The notes under the pieces are model-generated. The model worked only from the letters and a program-made list of their open reading frames with translations. It had not been told where the DNA came from and ran no database searches. A stretch of DNA of 64,000 bases from Candidatus Goldiibacteriota bacterium HGW-Goldbacteria-1. Lineage in GTDB: Bacteria > Oederibacteriota > PGYV01. Location: NCBI GenBank assembly GCA_002839855.1, contig PGYV01000005.1, positions 19,824-83,823 on the forward strand. The letters are read 5' to 3'. This document shows, piece by piece, positions 16,551-25,146 of this stretch. Numbering within the stretch: position 1 is the stretch's first letter; every line of letters begins with the position of its first letter. A program made the translations under genes and the position numbers.

Positions 16551-16928
16551 CTAAATGAATGTCTTCCTATGCTCTATTATAAAAGTTTCAATGATTTCCC
16601 TGTCATTTTCTTTTAATATCATAAAATCAAGCCCTGTTATGTATCCTTTATGCTTATCTTCCCATCTTGTATTTGCAACTTCACAGCACATCAGCGTTTT
16701 TGTGCCTTTATGATTTTCCATCATTATTTCCACTTCTATCACATCGCCCGGTTCGGGTTTTTCAGGCAGAATAATGCTTATCCCTTTTAAAGATATATCG
16801 TGAATTTCAGCGTCTTTTTTTTCTTCCGGATTCTCACTTACATAATCATGTATTAAGTTGTATAAAACCCTATTTTTCATTTCAACCCTGCTATGTGACC
16901 TTCTTTCATCAATCCTATTTACAGTCAT
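16551..16928 (-). CDS. PilZ domain cyclic di-GMP receptor
   Basis: A 125-residue protein consisting of one PilZ domain. The RxxxR element is in DERRSHSRVEMKNRV and the second element is DISLKGISI, matching (D/N)xSxxG. So both cyclic di-GMP contact motifs are intact. The ATG at 16928 follows GAGGTGA by 5 bases; a longer in-frame start at 17030 would add 34 residues that do not look like PilZ and cross a hairpin. It stands downstream of uvrA, apart from any obvious effector. A single-domain PilZ protein probably acts by binding a partner that is not visible here. Confidence 0.87.
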   Translation of the reverse strand: MTVNRIDERRSHSRVEMKNRVLYNLIHDYVSENPEEKKDAEIHDISLKGISIILPEKPEPGDVIEVEIMMENHKGTKTLMCCEVANTRWEDKHKGYITGLDFMILKENDREIIETFIIEHRKTFI

Positions 16929-17009
16929 CGCAATCACCTCAACTGATAGTATGCATATAGCATGCCTGAATTTCTTCAGTTGAAACGATTGAATGCGCCT
17001 TACGAAAAC

Positions 17010-17066
17010 GCTGTACGTGCCGTGCGGCACACCCTGTATTCAAAGTGTCCCATACGGTACAGACAG
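17010..17066. repeat. Large GC-rich hairpin between uvrA and the PilZ gene
   Basis: GTGCCGTGCGGCACAC (17017-17032) and GTGTCCCATACGGTAC (17045-17060) are inverted copies that can pair over 16 positions with two G-U pairs and two mismatches, round a 12-base loop. The outer bases GCTGTAC and GTACAG extend it. The left arm is itself nearly palindromic. On the minus strand only TTTT follows, so termination of uvrA is possible but weak; a REP-like element is the alternative. Confidence 0.55.
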
Positions 17067-17072
17067 CGAAAA

Positions 17073-19949
17073 TTATTTTTTGGAGGTTTTTTTCTTTTTT
17101 ATAGGTTTAGCAGCATCATCAGATACCCTGTGCGTTACATTTACATGCTTTTTCAAATACTGCCCGGTGTATGATTTGGCGCACTGCATTACTTCTTCCG
17201 GCGTCCCTTCAACTACAATATTACCGCCTTTATCCCCGCCTTCCGGGCCAAGGTCAATCACATAGTCTGCATTTTTAATTACATCAAGGTTATGTTCAAT
17301 AACAATTACCGTATTGCCCCGCTCCACAAGTTCATTTAAAACATGAAGCAGTTTTTCAATATCCGCAAAGTGTAATCCTGTCGTAGGTTCATCAAGAATA
17401 TACAATGTCTGCCCGGTTGACCTTTTACACAATTCTGTGGCAAGTTTTATCCTCTGCGCTTCACCGCCTGATAATGTGGTTGCCGACTGCCCAAGTTTAA
17501 TATACCCAAGCCCCACTTCGTCCATTGTCTTTAATACCCTGTAGGCATTGGGAATATTCTGAAAAAAGCCCATAGCGTCTTCCACCCTCATATCAAGGAC
17601 TTCGTGTATGTTTTTATTTTTATACAGTATCTCCAGCGTTTCCCTGTTGTATCTTTTTCCGCCGCACTCTTCGCACGGCACATACACGTCAGGCAGAAAG
17701 TGCATTTCTATTTTTATTATTCCATCGCCCGCGCACGCTTCACAGCGGCCGCCTTTTACGTTAAAGCTGAACCTGCCGGATTCATACCCGCGCATCTTTG
17801 ATTCTTTTGTTTCCGAAAAAAGATCCCTTATTTCGCCAAACACACCGGTATATGTGGCCGCATTAGACCTTGGCGTCCTGCCTATGGGGCTTTGGTCTAT
17901 CTCTATGACCTTGTCAATATGATGCCAGTTATTAAGTTCTTTATACCCATCCGGTTTGTAATTGGTATGGTAAACCTTGTGCAGAAGCGCCGGATAAAAG
18001 GTTTCCCCTATAAGCGATGACTTACCCGAGCCGGAAACCCCGGTTACGGCAACAAAAGAACCAAGCGGGAATTTTACCGAAACATTTTTTAAATTATTGG
18101 TGGTAACACCTGAAATTTCAACAAACTTTTCGCTTGTCCTTCTTTTTTTATTAATCTGTATTTTATCCCTGTTCATCAGATATCCGGCCGTAAGCGAGTT
18201 CCTGCATTTCATTATTTCTTTCAGCGTTCCCTGGCATACCACTTCGCCGCCGTGAACACCGGGCCCCGGACCCATGTCAACTATGTAATCACAGTGAAGC
18301 ATTGTCTCTTCATCATGTTCCACCACAATGACCGTATTACCAAGGTCGCGCAGGTTCTTAAGAGCCTGTATCAGTTTCATATTATCACGCTGATGAAGGC
18401 CTATGCTGGGCTCGTCCAGAATATAAAGCACGCCCATAAGGCCCACCCCTATCTGGTTTGCAAGGTGAATCCTCTGGAATTCTCCTCCGGACAGCGTACC
18501 TGCTTTGCGTTCAAGGGTAAGGTATGAAAGTCCCACGTTTAAAAGAAATTCCAGCCTTCCTTTTATTTCTTTAAGGATAAGTTTGGCAATTGCGGCATCC
18601 CTTTCATTAAGCTTAAGCGTGGTAAAAAACTCATACGCTTTTTCTATGGAAAATTCCGTGGCTTTAATAATTGATTTGCCGTTGATTAAAACCGACAGGC
18701 TTTCCGGTTTTAACCTTTTCCCGCCGCAGACATGGCAAAGTTTTTCGCTCATATATCTGCCTAAAATATCTTCCCTTATTTTTTCCGTGGAAGTTTCGCG
18801 GTACCTTCTTTCCAGAAAAGGCACAAGCCCTTCAAAACCGCCTGTATACTTATATTCCCCGTCATGCGATTTATATTTGTAATCAAATTTAATATCTTCT
18901 TCAAGCCCATATAGAATGGCCTTTCTGGCTTTTTCGGGCAGTTTTTCAAAGGGCACATCAAAACTGAATTTTAAATGTTTGCCCAGCGACGCCAGCATCT
19001 GCCAGTAATAGCCATCCTGATTGCGCCACGGCTTTAAAGCGCCCTCTTTAAGCGACAGTTTAGGCTCCAGAATTAATTTTTCATCCACCTGAATCTTTGT
19101 CCCAAGCCCCGTGCATTCAGTACAGGCGCCGAAAGGGTTATTAAAGGAGAACATCCTTGGCTGAAGTTTCGCCATTGAAAAACCGCACTTTGGGCAGGAC
19201 AGTTTTTCGGAAAAAAGCGTGTCTTTCTTTGTGTTAAAATCCGTGATAATAACCGCGCCTTCAGCAAGCTTTATGGCAAGTTCCACAGACTGAGTAAGCC
19301 TGCCTTTGATATCAGGTTTAACTTCAAGCCTGTCCACTACAATTTCTATACTGTGTTTTTTATTTTTTTCAAGTTTTATATCCGTATCAAGTTCTTTAAG
19401 TTCGCCGTTGACCCTTACCCTTAAAAAACCCTCTTTTTTTATCTTATCAAACAGCTGATGGTATTCGCCCTTTCTTCCGCTGACAACCGGCGCAAGCACC
19501 ATTATTTTGGCATCATTCATGTCCGTCAATATTTTATCCACTATCATCTGAACTGTCTGTGACTTTATCGGGGTGCCGTCATTCGGGCAGTGCGGAACGC
19601 CTATGCGCGCGAATAATAACCTTAAATAATCATAAATTTCGGTAATTGTGCCCACGGTGGAACGCGGATTATTGCCGGCGCTTTTCTGTTCAATGGCAAT
19701 AGCCGGGGAAAGCCCTTCTATAATATCCACATCGGGTTTCTGCATCTGCCCTAAAAACATCCTTGAATATGCGGACAAAGATTCCATGTAGCGCCTTTGC
19801 CCTTCCGCATAAATGGTATCAAACGCCAGTGAAGACTTGCCGGAACCTGATACCCCGGTTAAAACAATAAATTTATCCCTTGGAAGGGTTATGTCTATAT
19901 TCTTTAAATTATGTTCACGCGCGCCTTTAATTACTATGTCTTTTGCCAT
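17073..19949 (-). CDS. uvrA: Excinuclease ABC subunit A
   Basis: A 958-residue tandem ABC ATPase that, with UvrB, finds bulky DNA lesions in nucleotide excision repair. Seen: MAKDIVIKGAREHNLKNI start, first P-loop GVSGSGKSSLAFDT, RRYMESLSAYSRMF, zinc finger CPKC, signature LSGGEFQRIHLA, second P-loop GVSGSGKSSLIGET, zinc finger CEAC/CEEC, second signature LSGGEAQRIKLATEL and ILDEPTTGLHFAD. It ends in a lysine-rich tail. The ATG at 19949 follows AGGAG by 7 bases; an upstream in-frame ATG at 19970 is less well placed. The promoter lies just upstream. Length is close to the family's 940-950. Confidence 0.97.
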   Translation of the reverse strand: MAKDIVIKGAREHNLKNIDITLPRDKFIVLTGVSGSGKSSLAFDTIYAEGQRRYMESLSAYSRMFLGQMQKPDVDIIEGLSPAIAIEQKSAGNNPRSTVGTITEIYDYLRLLFARIGVPHCPNDGTPIKSQTVQMIVDKILTDMNDAKIMVLAPVVSGRKGEYHQLFDKIKKEGFLRVRVNGELKELDTDIKLEKNKKHSIEIVVDRLEVKPDIKGRLTQSVELAIKLAEGAVIITDFNTKKDTLFSEKLSCPKCGFSMAKLQPRMFSFNNPFGACTECTGLGTKIQVDEKLILEPKLSLKEGALKPWRNQDGYYWQMLASLGKHLKFSFDVPFEKLPEKARKAILYGLEEDIKFDYKYKSHDGEYKYTGGFEGLVPFLERRYRETSTEKIREDILGRYMSEKLCHVCGGKRLKPESLSVLINGKSIIKATEFSIEKAYEFFTTLKLNERDAAIAKLILKEIKGRLEFLLNVGLSYLTLERKAGTLSGGEFQRIHLANQIGVGLMGVLYILDEPSIGLHQRDNMKLIQALKNLRDLGNTVIVVEHDEETMLHCDYIVDMGPGPGVHGGEVVCQGTLKEIMKCRNSLTAGYLMNRDKIQINKKRRTSEKFVEISGVTTNNLKNVSVKFPLGSFVAVTGVSGSGKSSLIGETFYPALLHKVYHTNYKPDGYKELNNWHHIDKVIEIDQSPIGRTPRSNAATYTGVFGEIRDLFSETKESKMRGYESGRFSFNVKGGRCEACAGDGIIKIEMHFLPDVYVPCEECGGKRYNRETLEILYKNKNIHEVLDMRVEDAMGFFQNIPNAYRVLKTMDEVGLGYIKLGQSATTLSGGEAQRIKLATELCKRSTGQTLYILDEPTTGLHFADIEKLLHVLNELVERGNTVIVIEHNLDVIKNADYVIDLGPEGGDKGGNIVVEGTPEEVMQCAKSYTGQYLKKHVNVTHRVSDDAAKPIKKKKTSKK

Positions 19950-19987
19950 GTTAAGCTCCTGTAAAATCATAATAGTTACGAATACTC

Positions 19988-20015
19988 ATTATAACAGAAA
20001 AAAATGGGATTGAAA
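19988..20015 (-). promoter_or_regulatory. Sigma-70 promoter of uvrA
   Basis: Minus-strand -35 TTTCAA (20015-20010), 16-base spacer, -10 TATAAT (19993-19988), 38 bases before the uvrA ATG. No LexA-type box was recognised around it. Confidence 0.6.
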
Positions 20016-20027
20016 ACAAAGGGACAG

Positions 20028-20270
20028 CAGAATCAGATGCTTGGAGGCTTGGATGCTTAGAAGCTTGGTAAAAACAGCTAAATCTTAAACTTATCTTTTT
20101 CCGCTTATGCTTATCTGCTTATAGCTTTAAACGCTTTTTTTAATATACTTCCGCGGGCTGCCGTCACCGCCATAGTGCCTGGTAATACCTCATCTGCCAA
20201 ACCTAAACCAAACATCTAAACATCCAAGCTTCTAAGCCTCTAAATCCGCTTATCTGCCTATACCTTAATT
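20028..20270. repeat. Intergenic repeat element C
   Basis: Fills the gap upstream of uvrA. Left end: four 8-bp units GATGCTTG, GAGGCTTG, GATGCTTA, GAAGCTTG (from about 20036), then GTAAAAACAGCTAAATCTTA shared almost exactly with element A. Core CCGCTTATGCTTATCTGCTT at 20101, then CTTCCGCGGGCTG. Right end: inverted 8-bp units AAACATCT, AAACATCC, AAGCTTCT, AAGCCTCT (about 20206-20237), then another CCGCTTATCTGCC. No gene is present. Confidence 0.85.
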
Positions 20271-22847
20271 TTAATATGACCACCATACGCTGGCAGTACT
20301 TATTTCAGGTTCGTTTCTTCCTCCCATTATCCACATCTTGCCGTCATATATACACCCGGCAAACGACTCTCTCCAGAGCGCGGATGAATCCGTTGATATC
20401 TGTGTCCATGTAACACCGTCCGTACTTGACCAGGCATCGCCCAGCGTTGTCGAATTATACCCGCCTATTACCCACATCCTGCTCTGATGAACAAAACTTA
20501 CATGTGCTGCCCTTGGGGCAAAACCTGCAGCTGCAGTTTCCTGAATCCATGTTATACCGTCAGACGACGACCATACATCATTTAAATAAGTCTCCGTTGC
20601 GTCTAAACCGCCAATTACCCAAATTTTATTGTTATAACTTAAAACCGTATGAAGTTTTCTTTTGGAAAATTCCGGATTTGAAGCTGCTAAATTCCACAAA
20701 GCTCCGTCAGAAGAATAATAAACGCTGTTTAATAAAGAATATGCCTGATCTCTGCCTCCAATTATCCACATCTTCTGACCTGTCCCATCATCAAATAAAG
20801 CGGACGCATGGTAAGTGCGTCTTCCAAAAGCCGCGTTCCCGGTTGTCATAAGCCAATCAGTACCATTAACAGATTCAAAAACTTCGGCAGACGCATTTGC
20901 TCCATCAGAACCTGCCAGCACATATATTTTTCCGTTATACACATGAGCGGTATGCTGAATTTTAAATGGCATAGGCGTATTCTGCGGAACATATGTCCAT
21001 GTTATACCGTCAGCAGATTTAAAAGTTGGTGTATTTCCCGTTCCCTCAGAATAGTTCATCCCTCCTGTTACCCACATTTTTTCTCCGGTTCCATCATCAA
21101 AAACAAAACTTGCAAACTCCCCTCTTCTCCCAAATTCCGCGGCTCCTGTTGCCTTTGTCCATACCGTTCCCGGCAGCGCGGTATTTGTTGCTGTTGCAGT
21201 ATATGTATGCGTATAAGTTGCTGTGGCTGTATTGGTGTCAGTTCCTGTCTCTGTAACTGTGTGAGTATTTGTATGAGTCTCTGTCGCCGTATAAGTGGAC
21301 GTTGGTGTATATTCTGTCAGTTGAAAGCTTAGTGTATAATTATAAATGAATCCATCAGGGACATTCGGGCTTGTTATCTTCAGCCCATACAATCCGGGTG
21401 TAAGTGAAATTGAAATTTTGGAATAGCCGTTGCCATTACTGTTATCATCAGCTGTAATCAGGCCGCTGCAAGGATCAGAAAAAAGTTGAAGATAGGTATC
21501 CCCGCCATCGCCGCCGGAAGTTGTTATATCCGCCAGACAGTGGGCGTTAACGGTGAAATGAACCCAGTCGTCGTCAGTATCCCACGACTGCCTTGTCTGT
21601 GTTTCCCCGTTTTCTATGGGCTTTGAAAAACCGCAGCCGTCATCATCTTCATAAATATCGGGGGTTAATTCAGGGGTGGCCGTATTTGTATACGTATGGG
21701 TGGGTTCTGCTGTATGGGTATAAGTTGATGTTAAAACAGTATAAAGAATATGATAACCGGGATTATCTTCAAAATTTTCCACTTTTACATAGTAAGTTCC
21801 CGCCTCAAGAACCGCATTTATACCGGAATAATTACCGGCAAGATTTCCTGAATCATAACGGTAATAGTCATTTGAAACAACGCCTGAAGCCATATATAAA
21901 AAAATTCTATTCGCAGCCGATATCGGCGCCCCGCCTGTAATAATTGATATATATGCCGGTTCCGGCAGCATTAAAAACGCCCAGTCAATTGAATTATCGG
22001 GATAGTCCGCCGCGTGCAATTGCATAACTTCAGGCGTCAGCTGCGGTGCTGTAGACCATTCATTATCCTGCGGCTCCCACGAGTCTATGGGGGTCGGAGT
22101 TTCAGATGATGTGAATGTGGGTTCGGCAGTATAAGTGTCCGTTGAAGTCGGAAGCACTCCGGGCTCTGTCACAAGCTGTATTGTGTAATTAAGTTCCGCG
22201 GGAATACCCATAAAATTGGGCAGGTTTATGAAATATGTTCCCGCCCCAAGCACAGCGTAGCGTATAAAAGTATTTTCTTCTGTATATGAGGATACTTCCC
22301 CGTAAATATCAGTTGAAGCGTCAGATTCATAAAGATAAGCGTTAAGCCCGGCGTAAGCGTTTCCTGTCTTGACAATTACTGAAACGCCCTTTGTTTCGTA
22401 CAGCTCAAACCACATCCAGTCCGTATCACTTATCGGATAAATTGAAGCATAACGGATGGTATCAACAGGCAATTCTACGGCCGTGATACTTGTGTTTTCA
22501 TCTTCGTAAGCGTCCTGCGAAGGAACCTGCGTGTATGTGAATGTAGGCTGAACTGTATAAGTATAAGTGGGGGTTTCAGTTTCTGTATATGTCTGTGTGT
22601 ACGTTTCAGTAAACGTTTCCTGTGGCGTATCTGTATAAGTATTGGTAAAAGTATAAGTGCTTAAAGGGTCAACGGTATTTGTTTCAGTAAAGGTGGGTAT
22701 TAGCGGAGGTGTTAACGTCAGGTTTGGTGTTGGCAATTCGCCGTCCGGAGCCGAAGGACTTGCAGGATTTGTTTTGGAAGAACAGCTTATTACCAGGCCA
22801 TAAATTAAAAGGACAACAATGACTGCAGCAAGGGTTTTTTTAGCCAT
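20271..22847 (-). CDS. Modular lipoprotein: PPC-like domains, Thr/Tyr linkers, kelch propeller
   Basis: An 858-residue secreted lipoprotein. The signal segment ends LVISC, a lipobox; the ATG at 22847 follows GGAGG by 5 bases. A Thr/Tyr/Pro linker (about 35-110) is followed by three repeats of a beta-sandwich resembling pre-peptidase C-terminal domains (SDTDWMWFEL, NSIDWAFLML, TDDDWVHFTV, each ending in a G-TYF-I or similar strand), separated by more linkers of the TYTxT type. Residues about 565-858 hold six or so kelch-like blades (KMWVTGG, KIYVLAGSDG, KMWIIGGRD, KIWVIGGLD, RMWVIGGYN, KMWIMGGRN). The role is probably surface binding or display; no enzyme motif is seen. It is likely monocistronic. 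Confidence 0.8.
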   Translation of the reverse strand: MAKKTLAAVIVVLLIYGLVISCSSKTNPASPSAPDGELPTPNLTLTPPLIPTFTETNTVDPLSTYTFTNTYTDTPQETFTETYTQTYTETETPTYTYTVQPTFTYTQVPSQDAYEDENTSITAVELPVDTIRYASIYPISDTDWMWFELYETKGVSVIVKTGNAYAGLNAYLYESDASTDIYGEVSSYTEENTFIRYAVLGAGTYFINLPNFMGIPAELNYTIQLVTEPGVLPTSTDTYTAEPTFTSSETPTPIDSWEPQDNEWSTAPQLTPEVMQLHAADYPDNSIDWAFLMLPEPAYISIITGGAPISAANRIFLYMASGVVSNDYYRYDSGNLAGNYSGINAVLEAGTYYVKVENFEDNPGYHILYTVLTSTYTHTAEPTHTYTNTATPELTPDIYEDDDGCGFSKPIENGETQTRQSWDTDDDWVHFTVNAHCLADITTSGGDGGDTYLQLFSDPCSGLITADDNSNGNGYSKISISLTPGLYGLKITSPNVPDGFIYNYTLSFQLTEYTPTSTYTATETHTNTHTVTETGTDTNTATATYTHTYTATATNTALPGTVWTKATGAAEFGRRGEFASFVFDDGTGEKMWVTGGMNYSEGTGNTPTFKSADGITWTYVPQNTPMPFKIQHTAHVYNGKIYVLAGSDGANASAEVFESVNGTDWLMTTGNAAFGRRTYHASALFDDGTGQKMWIIGGRDQAYSLLNSVYYSSDGALWNLAASNPEFSKRKLHTVLSYNNKIWVIGGLDATETYLNDVWSSSDGITWIQETAAAGFAPRAAHVSFVHQSRMWVIGGYNSTTLGDAWSSTDGVTWTQISTDSSALWRESFAGCIYDGKMWIMGGRNEPEISTASVWWSY

Positions 22848-22906
22848 ATGCTCCTCCATATATTTTAATCAATTATACCAAATAAACTGTCATTTTAAAA
22901 ACCCGC

Positions 22907-23611
22907 TTACTTTTCAAGTATTTTAATTACTGCGGAAGGATTTGTAAGCCTGCCTTCTTTTATAATAGCTTCAACCCTTTGATAAGCAAAATCCCTGGTC
23001 TTTTTATCTTTTGTTTTTATATAAATTCCCGCCCAGTATTCCGCGGCAAACTGGGGTGTCTTTATCTGCTCGTAGATATTCCCAAGAATCCTTTCCACTA
23101 TAGCAGGGTGGTCTTCAAAGCGCAGCGCGTCTTCCAGCAGCTTAATATATTCACTTTCTTTATTTTCCTGTTTATAAAGAATGGCGCCAAGATAAAGGCG
23201 CAGCTGCCAGATCTTGGGATTAAAATCCAGCCCTTTTCTTATTACCTTTAACGCCTCATCCACCCTGTTAAGATTAAACGCCAGAATAGACGAGCCATAA
23301 GTATACGCGAAAGAAAAATAGGGGTCCACATCAGTGATGTCATCAATATAAGTTACCAGATTTTTATGCCTGTTAACATTCTGGCTTCTATCGCCATAAT
23401 ACTGAAGGAAATTTATATATTCAACATCCCCGGCAAGCGACCTTACCCCGAATCCCGCGGCGCCCAGATGAAGAAATTTCCTGTAAGAATCCGGGTTTAT
23501 AAAGTACCACGAAGGCTGGTTTGAAAAAACTTTAGCCGTTGCTTTTTCGTTTATAAAGGCAGACCCCGCCAAAAGACAGATTATTAAAACGGGTAAAAGA
23601 TACTTCTTCAT
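22907..23611 (-). CDS. Secreted or membrane-anchored TPR-like protein
   Basis: A 234-residue protein. Residues 1-23 are a signal peptide or anchor (MKKYLLPVLIICLLAGSAFI). The rest is helical and TPR-like: AFNLNRVDEALKVIRKGLDF followed by LYLGAILYKQENKESEYIKL and HPAIVERILGNIYEQIKTPQ. The ATG at 23611 is 10 bases after AAGGAG and inside the operon's next reading frame junction; an upstream start at 23635 would overlap the permease gene. It follows the ABC exporter genes closely, so it may be a periplasmic partner of that exporter. No specific family was recognised. Confidence 0.75.
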   Translation of the reverse strand: MKKYLLPVLIICLLAGSAFINEKATAKVFSNQPSWYFINPDSYRKFLHLGAAGFGVRSLAGDVEYINFLQYYGDRSQNVNRHKNLVTYIDDITDVDPYFSFAYTYGSSILAFNLNRVDEALKVIRKGLDFNPKIWQLRLYLGAILYKQENKESEYIKLLEDALRFEDHPAIVERILGNIYEQIKTPQFAAEYWAGIYIKTKDKKTRDFAYQRVEAIIKEGRLTNPSAVIKILEK

Positions 23612-23615
23612 ATGC

Positions 23616-24389
23616 TCAGTACTCCTTCTTCTCAAAAAAGTAAGCGGCTGCCATAAGCGTCGCGGTTGAATAAACAGCCGCGTAAAGTAATGTCAGTCCA
23701 AGATACTGCGCTGAAAAAAGCCCTGAAGGGCTGAAAATCTTGTCTTTAAGATTAAACAGCTCCAGATTTGGAATTAAATAATAAAAAATATTTATCACAA
23801 CATTTATCACCGCGTTGTTAATGTTTTCTGACAAATATTTAAGATGTATTGTAAGGTGCCCCAGGATATATACAAAAAATAAGAATATAACCGCGCCCGG
23901 CACCGATGTGGAAATAATGCTTAACAACAGGGCTGTTGAAGTAAGAACCGCAAGGCTGATAAAAATAAGCCCTGCTGCTGTTAACAGTTTAAGGCTCCAC
24001 GGATCGCCGCCCCTTATCTGTATAATTACCATAAGCGTCACAAGCATAAGCAGCACATTCATAAGTATAGTCAGTACAATCCCCGCATATTTTCCGGTTA
24101 AATATTCAAGCCTTGACACGGGCTTTACAAGTATCATTGACAGCGTCTTTAATTCCGTTTCTTCAAACATCTGTACCGTTATGGACAGCGCAAGCGTAAG
24201 AAACCCAAAAAGCCCTATCGCAAACAGCCCGAAATCAGTAACCATCTTTACTTCCACTTCCTGCGCAAGTTCGCTTATAACAAGTGCAAAACCTATGCCA
24301 AACACCGCGAACATAATAAGGACGTTTAATATCTTATTCCTGAAACTCTGCTTAAATACATATTCAGCCACCGCCGCTATGCGCCTCAT
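23616..24389 (-). CDS. ABC-2 type transporter permease
   Basis: A 257-residue membrane protein with about six hydrophobic helices (for example ILNVLIMFAVFGIGFALVI, GIVLTILMNVLLMLVTLMVI, GAVIFLFFVYILGHL). The cytoplasmic loop SMILVKPVSRLEYLTGKYAG is typical of NatB/ABC-2 permeases. Its ATG overlaps the stop of the ATPase gene (ATGA), so the two are co-translated and form one exporter. The substrate is unknown. The TPR-like gene directly after it has the usual place of an accessory protein. Confidence 0.87.
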   Translation of the reverse strand: MRRIAAVAEYVFKQSFRNKILNVLIMFAVFGIGFALVISELAQEVEVKMVTDFGLFAIGLFGFLTLALSITVQMFEETELKTLSMILVKPVSRLEYLTGKYAGIVLTILMNVLLMLVTLMVIIQIRGGDPWSLKLLTAAGLIFISLAVLTSTALLLSIISTSVPGAVIFLFFVYILGHLTIHLKYLSENINNAVINVVINIFYYLIPNLELFNLKDKIFSPSGLFSAQYLGLTLLYAAVYSTATLMAAAYFFEKKEY

Positions 24390-25129
24390 TTCAGTTTACC
24401 TCCTACCGTTTTCACAAAATACTTTTCCACTTCACCGTATTTCCGCTTAATCTCCGATACAGTTTTTATTTCAGTAATTTTACCGCCGTGAAGAATTGCC
24501 ACTTTATCACATATTTTTTCCACTTCACTTAGGATATGGGAATTAAAAAAAATGGTTTTACCCTGTTTTTTAAGATTAAGAATGATATCCCTTGTTTCTT
24601 TATATCCCAGCGGATCCAGCCCTGACATGGGTTCATCCAACAGCAGCAGTTCCGGGTCATTTAAAAGCGCCTGCGCCAAACCAAGCCTGCCCTGCATGCC
24701 TTTTGAAAACCCTTTAATCCTTACGTCATTTTTTTTATTAAGCCCTGTCAGTTCAAGTACTTCTTCTATTTTTTGTTTTTTATTTTTTTCATCAATACCG
24801 AATATATCAGCAAAATATGATAATACCTCGCGAGCTTTTAAGTACTTTGGAAAATAAGGCAGTTCTGAAAGGTACCCCACCCTTGCGCGTACAGACCTCT
24901 CTTCAATTGACCCGCCAAGTATTGACACTGTTCCTTTTGTGGGTTTTAAAAGCCCCAGCAGCACTTTCATAAGGGTAGTCTTTCCCGCGCCGTTTAAACC
25001 TAAAAGGCCGAAAACCTCACCCTTTACCACATTAAAGGAAATATCCTGAACCGCAGTCACACGGTCATTTTTCCAGAAATCCTGCGCCTTATAAATTTTT
25101 GTAAGGCCGCTTACTTCAATTACATTCAT
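24386..25129 (-). CDS. ABC transporter ATP-binding protein
   Basis: A 247-residue ATPase with Walker [21 protein letters not shown]-loop region [16 protein letters not shown], signature [16 protein letters not shown], Walker [16 protein letters not shown] and switch [16 protein letters not shown]. This order is that of NatA/CcmA-type exporters. It pairs with the overlapping permease gene downstream. The upstream gene is the histidine kinase, ending 18 bases earlier, so kinase and exporter may share a transcript; a sensory link is possible but not shown. Confidence 0.93.
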   Translation of the reverse strand: MNVIEVSGLTKIYKAQDFWKNDRVTAVQDISFNVVKGEVFGLLGLNGAGKTTLMKVLLGLLKPTKGTVSILGGSIEERSVRARVGYLSELPYFPKYLKAREVLSYFADIFGIDEKNKKQKIEEVLELTGLNKKNDVRIKGFSKGMQGRLGLAQALLNDPELLLLDEPMSGLDPLGYKETRDIILNLKKQGKTIFFNSHILSEVEKICDKVAILHGGKITEIKTVSEIKRKYGEVEKYFVKTVGGKLK

Positions 25130-25146
25130 TTAAGGCCTCCGTTATA

